From Candidatus Euphemobacter frigidus (GTDB lineage: Bacteria > Auribacterota > Erginobacteria > Erginobacterales > Erginobacteraceae), in NCBI GenBank assembly GCA_030765805.1, contig JAVCDH010000090.1, positions 1 to 35,132 on the forward strand: a stretch of DNA of 35,132 nt, in the 5' to 3' direction. A program made the translations under genes and the position numbers. Positions 9,066 to 16,257 of the stretch are shown one piece after another (positions within the stretch are counted from its first letter, which is position 1; every line of letters begins with the position of its first letter). The notes under the pieces were generated by a model. That model was not told the origin of the DNA, made no database searches, and saw only the letters and a list, made by a program, of their open reading frames with translations.

Positions 9066-9872
9066 ATGAGAGCATTTAAAAATTACTACCGGATTCTGAA
9101 TGTCGGTCCTTCCGCATCCCGTAAGAGTATCCGGGCTTCTTTCCGGAGGCTGGCCAAGAAATATCACCCCGACACCAGCCACCTCGATCCGGAAACCGCG
9201 ACCAGCCGGATGCATATTCTGATAGAGGCGTACCGTATCTTAATGGATGTGGACAAACGGACCGCTTATGATCTCCGTTTTAAACCCCAAAGAAGTGATC
9301 GAGGCCGTTCCTACCGGGATTCTCTAGAAAAACGAGGAGACGATCCTTACGCCCGGGCGCTCCTGATCTTCTACGATCTCCTTAATGGAGCTGCCAACCG
9401 GGCGATATTTAACTATAATCAGTTAATGAAACGCGATGGTGATTCCATCGATCTGCTCAGTCTGCTCGGCTTTGCCGACTATCTGGACTGCACTTTTCTC
9501 CTGGCCGAGGTCTATCAGCGGCAATGCCGGTATGAAGAGGCGGCCCGGTATTATGAGGATGCATTCCAAGAAGACCTGAAATGGAACTACTTCCGTCATT
9601 TCCGTTCTGAATTGCAGCAGCGGATCAGAGATATCTATTGTCGGAAATTAGCCCGACAAGCCAAGCCCCGCGTCGCCATCGGCTACTACCGAAAGCTGTT
9701 GAGGGAATACAGCTTCCCCAAAAAAGAGCGAGCCTTCTTTCATAAGAAAATCGCTGAATGCTACTATAATCTCAATGATCTGAAGAGAGCCCGATCGCAC
9801 TTCGCAAAAGCCCTCCGGCTCCAGCCCAATCTTTCGGGGACACAGAAGATTCGTAAGAACCTTGATATTTAA
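9066..9872 (+). CDS. J-domain protein with C-terminal TPR-like helices
   Basis: Probable DnaK co-chaperone of non-canonical (type III) form. Residues 7-71 of 268 form a J domain: YYRILNVGPSASRKSIRASF, then the HPD tripeptide at 34-36 in KKYHPDTS, then AYRILMDVDKRTAYD. There is no Gly/Phe linker, zinc finger or DnaJ C-terminal domain. Instead residues about 95-260 form helical repeats, including a clear TPR-like stretch (ECYYNLNDLKRARSHFAKALRLQP at the end, and VYQRQCRYEEAARYYEDAF at about 149-167). The start at 9066 is chosen over 9045 because homology begins there and a candidate -10 box overlaps 9045. A 29-bp gap and a good Shine-Dalgarno sequence link it to the MazG-like gene. The client is unknown; the TPR part probably selects it. 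Confidence 0.85.
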   Translation: MRAFKNYYRILNVGPSASRKSIRASFRRLAKKYHPDTSHLDPETATSRMHILIEAYRILMDVDKRTAYDLRFKPQRSDRGRSYRDSLEKRGDDPYARALLIFYDLLNGAANRAIFNYNQLMKRDGDSIDLLSLLGFADYLDCTFLLAEVYQRQCRYEEAARYYEDAFQEDLKWNYFRHFRSELQQRIRDIYCRKLARQAKPRVAIGYYRKLLREYSFPKKERAFFHKKIAECYYNLNDLKRARSHFAKALRLQPNLSGTQKIRKNLDI

Positions 9873-9901
9873 ACCTAAATTGATACTGTATAGAGGAAAA
9901 G

Positions 9902-10198
9902 ATGGAAAAACTGGTTCGAGACAAGATACCGGAGATCGTCTCCGCGGCCCGGGGAGAGAGAGCTCCCTTCCGGATAGCCTCGCGGACCGAATATCTCCGC
10001 CTCCTGGGAGACAAGCTTAAGGAAGAGGTGGCGGAGTTCCTGGAAAGACGAGAGCCGGGTGAGCTGGCCGATATTCTGGAGGTAGTAAATCAACTGGGAC
10101 GGGAAGTCGGTCTGACCCCGGCGGATTTAGAGAAGATGCGCCGGGAGAAAGCGGCCATACGGGGCGGATTCGACCGGCGGATTGTGATGGATTTCTAA
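9902..10198 (+). CDS. MazG-superfamily (phosphoribosyl-ATP pyrophosphohydrolase-like) house-cleaning protein
   Basis: Small all-alpha nucleotide pyrophosphohydrolase of 98 residues. Members split nucleoside triphosphates or related compounds into the monophosphate and pyrophosphate. The start MEKLVRDKIPEIV is characteristic of the short COG4997-like group. The metal-binding pattern EExxE...ExxD is present as E41, E42, E45 and E54, D57 in KLKEEVAEFLERREPGELADILE. The ATG has a good Shine-Dalgarno sequence (AGAGGAAAAG). It follows the J-domain gene by 29 bp and its stop overlaps the convergent gene at 10195 by 4 bp. Substrate is unknown; a clean-up role for abnormal nucleotides is inferred from the family and would complement the nearby dUTPase. 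Confidence 0.85.
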   Translation: MEKLVRDKIPEIVSAARGERAPFRIASRTEYLRLLGDKLKEEVAEFLERREPGELADILEVVNQLGREVGLTPADLEKMRREKAAIRGGFDRRIVMDF

Positions 10199-10500
10199 TC
10201 GCGGTCTTCCTCTATGTCGTCGGCGATATCCTGCTTCTCCGTCTCCTTGATGACATCAAGCGGCCTATCTTTCTCCGGGAAGATCTTCCACCAGCCAGCC
10301 TGATCTTTCTTTAAGTAGATCTTGACTTCTTTTCCATCCGGTTCCTTGACAACGGCACGGGCGAAAGAACCTTTCTGGTAGATGGAGAGAACAGTATAAT
10401 TATCCTGGAGCACCTGCCTGATCGCTTCCGTCTCCTGGGCCATTAAAAACTGCGGAAAGAATCCGGCAATAATTATCGCAACCACGATTAATTTTTTCAT
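10195..10500 (-). CDS. Small exported protein, unknown function
   Basis: A 101-residue protein with a Sec signal peptide (MKKLIVVAIIIAGFFPQFLMAQ, cleavage probably after LMA at 18-20). The mature part is about 80 residues, mixed alpha/beta, with the segment YQKGSFARAVVKEPDGKEV suggesting beta strands and an acidic C-terminus (DIADDIEEDRD). I do not recognise a family. It begins 15 bp after the stop of the phosphorylase gene on the same strand, so it is probably the last gene of that unit, and overlaps the convergent MazG-like gene by 4 bp. There is no Cys at the cleavage site, so it is not a lipoprotein. Likely periplasmic. Confidence 0.7.
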   Translation of the reverse strand: MKKLIVVAIIIAGFFPQFLMAQETEAIRQVLQDNYTVLSIYQKGSFARAVVKEPDGKEVKIYLKKDQAGWWKIFPEKDRPLDVIKETEKQDIADDIEEDRD

Positions 10501-10515
10501 ACTACTTTGCCCAAT

Positions 10516-11388
10516 TCAAATATATTTCCCAATTATCAGGGCCAGACGCTGGCGGGCCTGGGGCGTGATCACCGAGGGCTCCGTCATGATCGCGTTCTTC
10601 AGGGCGTTGGCACACACCGGATCAGGTTCCTCCGGAATTCTCGGTACAACTGTTTGAATGATTTGAAGAGAGAGATATATATTATTGCGCAGATTCGTCA
10701 ATATGGTTTCAACGGAGACATCATCTATCCCCTCATGATGCCTCCAGCAGTCGTAGTCGGTCACCATGGCCATGGTCTGATAAGCTATCTCGGCTTCGCG
10801 GGATAACCTGGCTTCCAACAAGGCAGTCATTCCGATAATATCCATTCCCCATTGACGATAAACATTTGATTCCGCCCGTGTGGAGAAAGCGGGTCCCTCC
10901 ATATTGAGATAGACTCCTCCCAGGTGAACAACAGCCCCCAATTCAACTGCGGCCTGATAAATAATATCCCTTAAAATTTTTGACATCGGGTCAGCGAAAG
11001 CGATATGAGCAACCACTCCGTCTCCGAAGAAAGTGCTTTTCCGTTCCTGATTGGTGCGATCAAAGAACTGATCGGGAAGAACTATAGCCATCGGCTTCAA
11101 TTCTTCTTTCAAGCTCCCGACAGCGCTAACGCCAATAATCCATTCCACCCCCAGCTTTTTGAATCCCCAGATATTGGCCCGATAGTTAAGTTCGCTGGGA
11201 AAATATCGATGCCCTCGGCCATGGCGGGAGAGGAAGGCAACTTCCCGGCCGTTGAGGGTACCCAGCAGATAGGCATCGGATGGCTCACCAAAAGGTGTCT
11301 CAATATTCTCTTCCCGTGGGTTTTGAAGTTCATCCATCTGATATAACCCGCTGCCGCCGATAATTCCGATCTTCGCTTCCGCCATCAT
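10516..11388 (-). CDS. mtnP: S-methyl-5'-thioadenosine / purine-nucleoside phosphorylase
   Basis: Phosphorolytic enzyme that splits methylthioadenosine (or a purine nucleoside) into the base and a sugar 1-phosphate. The 290 residues show the PNP/MTAP family motifs: IGIIGGSGLYQ near the N-terminus, SRHGRGHRYFPSEL, ANIWGFKKLGVEWII, NMEGPAFSTRAES, and GMTALLEARLSREAEIAY with AMVTDYDCW. The frame extends upstream to 11436, but that part is encoded by an inverted-repeat element. The ATG at 11388 is preceded by AAAGGAGATAGT (11391-11400); the adjacent ATG at 11385 is equally possible. In place of the usual PEA segment it has LEA, so substrate preference between MTA and inosine/guanosine is open. 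It follows dut, separated only by the element, which may also carry its promoter. Confidence 0.94.
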   Translation of the reverse strand: MMAEAKIGIIGGSGLYQMDELQNPREENIETPFGEPSDAYLLGTLNGREVAFLSRHGRGHRYFPSELNYRANIWGFKKLGVEWIIGVSAVGSLKEELKPMAIVLPDQFFDRTNQERKSTFFGDGVVAHIAFADPMSKILRDIIYQAAVELGAVVHLGGVYLNMEGPAFSTRAESNVYRQWGMDIIGMTALLEARLSREAEIAYQTMAMVTDYDCWRHHEGIDDVSVETILTNLRNNIYLSLQIIQTVVPRIPEEPDPVCANALKNAIMTEPSVITPQARQRLALIIGKYI

Positions 11389-11407
11389 ACTATCTCCTTT
11401 AAAATGT

Positions 11408-11565
11408 AATAATGGGGTCAAACCTACACTAGTCACTAAACATATTAAAATTTTTATTTTTTTATACGGTCAAACTAAGACTAATCATAAAATATATAAT
11501 TATATTATTAATTTAATTAAAAAACAAATACTCGTAGTGACTAGTGTAGGTTTGACCCCATTATT
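11408..11565. mobile_element. MITE-like element with perfect 31-bp terminal inverted repeats
   Basis: A 158-bp element. The left end (11408-11438, AATAATGGGGTCAAACC...) is the exact reverse complement of the right end (11535-11565), 31 of 31 bases. The interior (11439-11534) is very AT-rich and has no coding capacity. It occupies the whole gap between dut and the phosphorylase gene; its right tip provides the TAA stop of dut (11561-11563). No target-site duplication is evident in the flanks. Ends of the GGGGTCAAACCT...AGTCACTA type often accompany REP-associated or IS200-like transposases, from memory; no transposase is in the window. A third, imperfect copy of the end lies at 12042-12069. 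Confidence 0.85.
11444..11473 (-). promoter_or_regulatory. Candidate outward promoter inside the inverted-repeat element
   Basis: On the minus strand TTGACC (11468-11473) and TTTAAT (11444-11449) are 18 bp apart, each 5/6 to consensus. Transcription would run out of the element into the phosphorylase gene. AT-rich DNA yields such matches easily, so this is tentative. Confidence 0.35.
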
Positions 11566-12010
11566 GTCCGGTATGGCCGAACCCGCCGGAATCACGGGGG
11601 GTTTGATCAAGTTCACCGACCTCCTTCCATCTCCCCCTCACCACTTCCTGGATGACCATCTGGGCGATCCTCATCCCCCGATGGATCAAAACCGGATCCT
11701 TCCCCAGATTAATCATAATCACGCCAATCTCCCCTCGGTAATCAGAGTCGACTGTCCCCGGCGAGTTAACTATGCTCAAGCCGTTTTTCAGGGCTAAGCC
11801 ACTGCGGGGCCTCAGTTGCGCCTCATATCCAGGGGGTAATGCTATATAAATCCCGGCGGGAATAAACTTTATCTCTCCCGGTTGAAGGGAGATACCTTCT
11901 TCTACTGCCGCCAGCAGATCCATCCCAGCCGCGCCATTACTCATGTAACGCGGGAGTTCCAGGTCTTCAAAACCCGGTTTCTTCCTCACCTCTATCCGGA
12001 TTATATTCAC
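11561..12010 (-). CDS. dut: Deoxyuridine 5'-triphosphate nucleotidohydrolase
   Basis: Trimeric dUTPase: hydrolyses dUTP to dUMP and pyrophosphate, keeping uracil out of DNA. The 149 residues contain all five motifs: [11 protein letters not shown] (26-35), [10 protein letters not shown] (68-75), [16 protein letters not shown] (85-97, with the catalytic Asp in VDSDYRG), IV RIAQMVI (114-120) and [11 protein letters not shown] (139-148). The start codon is GTG at 12010. The C-terminus ends one residue after motif V, and the stop TAA is the first codon contributed by the inverted-repeat element, so the element sits exactly at the gene end without disrupting the flexible motif-V arm. A partial copy of the same repeat lies upstream of the start. 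Confidence 0.95.
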   Translation of the reverse strand: MNIIRIEVRKKPGFEDLELPRYMSNGAAGMDLLAAVEEGISLQPGEIKFIPAGIYIALPPGYEAQLRPRSGLALKNGLSIVNSPGTVDSDYRGEIGVIMINLGKDPVLIHRGMRIAQMVIQEVVRGRWKEVGELDQTPRDSGGFGHTGQ

Positions 12011-12041
12011 GCTAATTAAGACCTAAATTATCAAGGGGCGT

Positions 12042-12069
12042 TAGTGACTAGTGAAGGTTTGACCCCAAT
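12042..12069. repeat. Partial copy of the 31-bp repeat end
   Basis: TAGTGACTAGTGAAGGTTTG followed by ACCCCAAT matches the right end of the 11408-11565 element at 26 of 28 positions and is in the same orientation as that end. It sits between the HIT gene and dut, so dut lies between two direct copies of the repeat end. The partner inverted end is missing; it is probably a solo or decayed copy. Confidence 0.7.
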
Positions 12070-12078
12070 TTACCCATA

Positions 12079-12420
12079 TTAACCCGGGGGCCAGCTCATG
12101 CTTCTTCCCCCTAAAAGGTGGAAGTGAAGATGATCGACTGCCTGGCCGGCATCGGGACCGGAGTTGACGACCAGACGAAAGCCACTGCGGGCGATTGATT
12201 CCTGCCGGGCGATCCGGGCGGCGACCCGGCAGATCCGGCCGATTAACTCCCGGTCTTCTTCGTCGATCTCGGAGAGGCTCAGGATATGCTTCTTCGGAAT
12301 GATTAAAATATGAACCGGCGCCCGGGGATCGGCATCCCGGAATGCCATGATATCCTCATCTTCATAAACGATCTCCGCCGGGACCTTCTTCTCGCGGATA
12401 TCACAAAAAATACAACTCAT
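12079..12420 (-). CDS. HIT family nucleotide hydrolase (HinT-like)
   Basis: Cytoplasmic histidine-triad protein of 113 residues. HinT proteins hydrolyse nucleoside phosphoramidates and acyl-adenylates. The HIT motif HLHFHLLGG is at 97-105. The N-terminal CIFCDI (Cys3, Cys6), together with His45 in PKKHIL and His97, is the zinc-site arrangement of bacterial HinT. DADPRAPVHILIIPKKHI (29-46) is the typical beta-hairpin of the family. It overlaps the stop of the preceding lipoprotein gene by 4 bp (ATGA), so it is translationally coupled. Substrate is not predictable. Length and motif order are normal. Confidence 0.93.
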   Translation of the reverse strand: MSCIFCDIREKKVPAEIVYEDEDIMAFRDADPRAPVHILIIPKKHILSLSEIDEEDRELIGRICRVAARIARQESIARSGFRLVVNSGPDAGQAVDHLHFHLLGGRSMSWPPG

Positions 12421-13199
12421 CGTTCCTCTTCCTCTTCGTGGACAACGGGACGGGAGAAGCGGATCCGGCTTAACTGGTCCACGTTCAGAGTGACCAGCTG
12501 GTCATCAGAGATCAACATCTTAACCTGCGTCGGTTCCATAAACCCGCTGATAATATCCCCGTTCTTCAGCTTGGCAATTTGCTGGAGGACTTCCGATTCC
12601 CGGTCGATCAGAATCTCCAAAATCAAGTCCCGATCCAGAATCAAGGTCCCATATGCAGTCCGGATCTTAAAATGAGTTGCCTGCAGTTCACCGGAGATGA
12701 TATCGCCGTCAAAAGTAACAAACCGGTCCTCGGTATCAGGGAGAGGTATGATCGGAGGGATAAAGCTGGAATCCCCTCCCACCACCGGCCGGCCGTCTTC
12801 ATCCACGAAGACTATTCCCCGCACCAGGGTAGCGTTAATCTCAACGGGGCCATGCTCCGACCAACCCATCAGGTTGTAATCATCAACAAAAAATTCAGTA
12901 AAATCGTCATCGGCTCCGTCCCGGAACTTAACGCGGGTGATAAACCTTCCGATCTTCCGGGCCGAGGCGACCTCCTCAAAGGGCAACCTTACCAATTTTA
13001 GACTCTGCCTCCAACGGGCGCTGAACTCCTCGCTTTCCAAGTTATAGTTCTTCTCGAATACTTTAAAATTACAGAGATTAATCTGCTGATTATCAACGGT
13101 ATGAACCTGAACACTGTACGAGCGGGGAGGGGGTGGAGTCGCGCAGGAGAAAAGAACGGGAGAGAGAGCAAACAATAACAATAAATGTCGATATTTCAT
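12417..13199 (-). CDS. Lipoprotein with two GDIISG-type beta repeats, unknown function
   Basis: A 260-residue predicted lipoprotein. The signal peptide ends in the lipobox LFSC (Cys19), followed by a Pro-rich spacer. Residues about 163-200 and 212-250 are two copies of one beta unit: FDGDIISGELQ...TAYGTLILDRDLILEILIDR and KNGDIISGFME...ISDDQLVTLNVDQLSRIRFSR. The middle part (about 27-150) is also strand-rich with VKFRDGADDDFTEFFVDDYN. The C-terminus is strongly acidic. I do not recognise the family. An AGAGGTC Shine-Dalgarno sequence precedes the ATG, and the gene is coupled to the HIT gene by a 4-bp overlap. It is probably anchored in the periplasm or outer membrane; residue 20 is Ala, which argues against the +2 Asp retention signal. 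Confidence 0.75.
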   Translation of the reverse strand: MKYRHLLLLFALSPVLFSCATPPPPRSYSVQVHTVDNQQINLCNFKVFEKNYNLESEEFSARWRQSLKLVRLPFEEVASARKIGRFITRVKFRDGADDDFTEFFVDDYNLMGWSEHGPVEINATLVRGIVFVDEDGRPVVGGDSSFIPPIIPLPDTEDRFVTFDGDIISGELQATHFKIRTAYGTLILDRDLILEILIDRESEVLQQIAKLKNGDIISGFMEPTQVKMLISDDQLVTLNVDQLSRIRFSRPVVHEEEEER

Positions 13200-13258
13200 A
13201 TTGACCTCTTGTTTTTTTTAGAACTTCGCTCTCACTGAGTTTACATTGGGGAACTCGA

Positions 13259-13264
13259 ATTATA
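13259..13264 (-). promoter_or_regulatory. Possible -10 box for the lipoprotein-HIT unit
   Basis: A perfect TATAAT on the minus strand, 59 bp upstream of the lipoprotein start. No convincing -35 box lies at 16-18 bp, so this is weak. The rest of the 121-bp gap (13200-13320) shows nothing else. Confidence 0.25.
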
Positions 13265-13320
13265 GTACGATCGTTGAAGATGGTTTGTTCACAATAAATA
13301 ATAAGGGAAAATTTTACCAC

Positions 13321-14712
13321 TCATTTTTTCCGGCAATCAAAGAAGATAATTCTCTCTCTGGGTTCCTCAAAGACAGCCACTGGCTCATACCGGGAGAGGA
13401 AAGCCTGAATCCGGGGGTCAAGCCAGAAGCGGCTCTCCTGGATAATAAAATACTTCAAGCGGGGTTGAGCCGCTAATCTGTCGAACATCTCCTCGATCCG
13501 CGCCAGACCGGCCTTAAACCGCATATGATTTGTATCCACCATGTCCAGAGCGATATCACGACCGGTGAGGAGGGCCAGGAGGGGAACGGTCGTAACATGG
13601 CCGAAGAGGAGATCGTCTTCAGTGGAGTTGCGGAGGATAAAATCCCGGCACTGCTCCCGGGTCGTGAATCCGGTCCCCTTCTCATGCACCAGATAACGGC
13701 GGAGGTCATCCCCGCTGAAGACCGCGAGGATAAGTATCGCGACGATCAGGCCGGACACTCGTGACCAACGCGCCGGGAATTGCCGGATTTTCGCGGCCAA
13801 CCCGACCGCTCCGATCCAGGAGAGAAACGGCAGGGGAAGCATAAAATACTGGGTAAAGAGCGGATTGAGCGCCGCCAGGAAGATTAGGTAAACCAACCCA
13901 GCCCCCAGGACGGCGGTCCGCTTCGCGGACCAGGGAACCCAGAAATAGAGAAACGGAAGAAAGAATACGAGGATATTCCTCCGGATCACCCTGATGTAGA
14001 TATCAGCCACCAGCTCGGTACCCCGGGGCTTGAGAAAGTGGTAGACAAAGACCGGGGTGAGGTATCTATCTCCAAATAAGATGAGGAAGATGCCGTTTAC
14101 CCCTCCGAAGATCACCAGGAAGCCACCTAAAAACCTCGCTGTGGTCCTCAGCCGATCCCGGCGAAGAAGATAATACCCGAACGGCACCACTCCCCAGGGA
14201 AGGGCGTAGAGGCCCGTCACGGAGGCTAGTCCCCAGAGAATTCCGCAGGGAAGCGGGCGGTCTTCCAGAAAATAATAGAGGCTGAGGAGGAGGAAGAACG
14301 CGGTCAGATTGAGCCCGAAGGGATGGGTGGTGATCTTGAGCAGTTCATAGTTAAAAAGAAATATGATCAGAAAGAAGATCCCGGTCAGGCCGTTCCTCCT
14401 CTTCCAGAACCAGAGGTAGATAACAATGGCGCCAGCCAGAACCGGCAGGATGGCCGTCAACTTGAGCGCTACCAGGTGAAATCCAAAGATGAGATAGACT
14501 GAAGAGAGAAGGAGCAACTGGAGGGGCGGATGGGCAAAGAAAAAATCCCGGTAGAAGAGCTTGCCCTCGCTCATCAGTCGGGCCATATAGAAGTAGGTGT
14601 TCTCATCCCCCCCTACCGAATAGTGGAACCCGAAGGTCTTGGCCCAGATAAATCCCCCGCCGATCAGAATCAGGAGCGGCCATTTGATATATGCGAACCG
14701 GAATTTCATCAT
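13321..14712 (-). CDS. GT39/PMT-like membrane glycosyltransferase (GT-C fold)
   Basis: Integral membrane protein of 463 residues with about ten to eleven hydrophobic helices. It resembles the dolichyl/undecaprenyl-phosphate-sugar transferases of the ArnT/PMT group. The first extracytoplasmic loop carries the acidic pair expected of GT-C enzymes, D36-E37 in VGGDENTYFYMARLMSEGK, followed by YRDFFFAHPPL (54-64), which is typical of this group. The C-terminal about 110 residues are soluble (DDLLFGHVTTVPLLALLTGR... to FFDCRKK) and probably periplasmic. No Shine-Dalgarno sequence precedes the double ATG at 14712/14709. The donor is probably a polyprenyl-phosphate sugar; the acceptor (lipid A, protein or glycan) is unknown. 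It follows a terminator, so it has its own promoter or relies on read-through. Confidence 0.8.
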   Translation of the reverse strand: MMKFRFAYIKWPLLILIGGGFIWAKTFGFHYSVGGDENTYFYMARLMSEGKLFYRDFFFAHPPLQLLLLSSVYLIFGFHLVALKLTAILPVLAGAIVIYLWFWKRRNGLTGIFFLIIFLFNYELLKITTHPFGLNLTAFFLLLSLYYFLEDRPLPCGILWGLASVTGLYALPWGVVPFGYYLLRRDRLRTTARFLGGFLVIFGGVNGIFLILFGDRYLTPVFVYHFLKPRGTELVADIYIRVIRRNILVFFLPFLYFWVPWSAKRTAVLGAGLVYLIFLAALNPLFTQYFMLPLPFLSWIGAVGLAAKIRQFPARWSRVSGLIVAILILAVFSGDDLRRYLVHEKGTGFTTREQCRDFILRNSTEDDLLFGHVTTVPLLALLTGRDIALDMVDTNHMRFKAGLARIEEMFDRLAAQPRLKYFIIQESRFWLDPRIQAFLSRYEPVAVFEEPRERIIFFDCRKK

Positions 14713-14768
14713 TAATATTTTTTTAAACCGGATAAGTCAGGACTGCAATAACTTCTATCCCTTCAAAT

Positions 14769-14812
14769 AAAAAAGCCGCCCACACCATTGCCGGCGGGGG
14801 CGGCTTTTTTAT
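14769..14812 (-). terminator. Rho-independent terminator of the porin gene
   Basis: GCCGCCC and GGGCGGC arms with flanking A-run and T-run (AAAAAAGCCGCCC ... GGGCGGCTTTTTT) around a 16-base loop. It lies 26 bp after the porin stop codon. Because A and T tracts flank both sides it would work in both directions; only the minus-strand gene ends here. Confidence 0.85.
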
Positions 14813-14837
14813 TTTTATGTTCTCCGAAACGGATAAT

Positions 14838-16160
14838 TTAAAAGCTGGCCAGAACCTGCGCCCGGATTTCGACAACATCATCCGGATCTTCATCGTTGGT
14901 GGGAAGATCATAGGCTTTACCGGGTTTGAACCAGGCTCCCACAAGCTGGAGACTCACGTCTTCAGTGTAATCATACTCCAGGATGGCATCAAGCTCCATT
15001 CCCAGTGCCTTGTCCTCCCCGTTGGTCTTCGCGCTCACACCGCCGTTGTCCATGTCTTCATTGCCCATGGGCATCGCCCGGTCTTTTGACTGAGTGTAGT
15101 AATAAAAATCAATGATAAAAGCGACGGCTTCAGATGGGAGAACACTCAGCTGGGCATTGAGGATGCCGATGTTGGATAACTTCGGGCTGTAGGCGTAGCC
15201 GTAATAGTTGTAATTAAAGAGCGGATCAAAAGTCTTCTGATCGGGGTTGGCGGCGTCTTCGCCCTTATCGCCGGAGCCATAGGTGTAAGAGAGGGCGATC
15301 GCCGGCTGCCAGGCAACATCGAAGACATAGACCGCGCCCAGGTCGAATCCGAAGGCCCTCATGCTCTCATCCTCAGCCATTGTGGTGGACTGGTACTTTC
15401 CTAACTCGTAGGCGAACTCACCCCAGATATCGAAGGCCTCTACCGGGGAAGCATCGAACCTGATCCCAACCGCGATCGGGGCCTGTTTCGCGTCTCCGTA
15501 ATCTTCTCCAAACTGATCCCGCTTGCCGAAGACATATCCCTCCAGCGTCCAATAGTCGGCCTGATAGTTCAAGTTAAGACCGAAGAGATCCTCATCATCG
15601 GCCGCCTTGACGATACCACCACCCATAGCTGCCCGGTCCGACTCAACCAGACGGGAGTAGAAGAGGTCGATCGTCCAAGGGAAGAAGTCCAGGATATTTC
15701 TCCAGCAGTCAAACTTATACTCCCATTCCCGGCTGCTGATCAGAAAGCCCCGGCCGTAATTAAGATACTGGCGACCGAGCTTGGCAGTCCAGCGGCTGTA
15801 AACTATCTCGCTGAGCTGAATATAAGCCTCGGCGACATTAACATCCCATTCATTCCTCTCCTTAGTATACCCGGTGGCATCTTGCTTCACCACCTGCTGT
15901 CCCCAGACACCGTCGGCTTCCACCGTGGATACCACCCAGATCTGGTCGGTCAAATCAGCCTCGGCGGAGACACGAGTTCTCTGGCGGAAGAAGAAGTCGT
16001 CCTGATCATCCTCCTGGTCCACACTATAGAGATTCTTAGTATAATACATCCGGGTCCGGATATCCCCACCCAGGCGCACATTCTGTACCTCAGCCTTCAG
16101 CGTGGCCGAGAAAGCCGCAAGCATCCCGAGAACCAGTAATGCCGTTATTAATCTTCTCAT
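14838..16160 (-). CDS. Porin-like outer-membrane beta-barrel (alginate-export/phosphate-porin type)
   Basis: Predicted outer-membrane channel of 440 residues. The Sec signal peptide (MRRLITALLVLGMLAAFSAT) ends near LKA-E24. The mature chain is a run of amphipathic strands with aromatic girdles: NVRLGGDIRTRMYYTKN, FFFRQRTRVSAEADLTDQIW, WTAKLGRQYLNYGRGFLIS. Acidic loops follow, and the chain ends in ...QVLASF with the terminal Phe of BAM substrates. The GRQYLNYGRGFLIS-type segment resembles alginate-export-family and related porins, but the solute is unknown. A strong AAGGAGGTC Shine-Dalgarno sequence, a good upstream promoter and a terminator make it a compact, probably highly expressed single-gene unit. 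Confidence 0.8.
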   Translation of the reverse strand: MRRLITALLVLGMLAAFSATLKAEVQNVRLGGDIRTRMYYTKNLYSVDQEDDQDDFFFRQRTRVSAEADLTDQIWVVSTVEADGVWGQQVVKQDATGYTKERNEWDVNVAEAYIQLSEIVYSRWTAKLGRQYLNYGRGFLISSREWEYKFDCWRNILDFFPWTIDLFYSRLVESDRAAMGGGIVKAADDEDLFGLNLNYQADYWTLEGYVFGKRDQFGEDYGDAKQAPIAVGIRFDASPVEAFDIWGEFAYELGKYQSTTMAEDESMRAFGFDLGAVYVFDVAWQPAIALSYTYGSGDKGEDAANPDQKTFDPLFNYNYYGYAYSPKLSNIGILNAQLSVLPSEAVAFIIDFYYYTQSKDRAMPMGNEDMDNGGVSAKTNGEDKALGMELDAILEYDYTEDVSLQLVGAWFKPGKAYDLPTNDEDPDDVVEIRAQVLASF

Positions 16161-16201
16161 TCAAAGACCTCCTTATTTTAAATTATTTTCCAAGTGGCAC
16201 A

Positions 16202-16230
16202 AAGTTACCAGCAACACAGTTTTCCGTCAA
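16202..16230 (-). promoter_or_regulatory. Promoter of the porin gene
   Basis: TTGACG (16225-16230) is followed by a 17-bp spacer and TAACTT (16202-16207). The -10 match is poor (3/6), but a TGG directly before it gives an extended -10. The start would fall near 16195, leaving a leader of about 35 nt that contains the AAGGAGG Shine-Dalgarno sequence. Confidence 0.45.
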
Positions 16231-16257
16231 CCGTAAATTAGCGTCGGCGGTGTTATT

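Noticed and set aside
8961-9215. 85-residue N-terminal extension of the first CorC-like protein
   Set aside because: Not conserved or hydrophobic, and runs into the divergent promoter and gene; the DUF21 domain starts at 8960.
11389-11436. N-terminal extension [10 protein letters not shown] of the phosphorylase frame
   Set aside because: It is encoded by the inverted-repeat end. The same peptide appears at 11537 on the other strand for the same reason. A good ribosome site lies at 11391-11400, giving a start at 11388.
11537-11797. Plus-strand 86-residue frame across the element and dut
   Set aside because: Antisense to dut and started by the repeat end; no coding character of its own.
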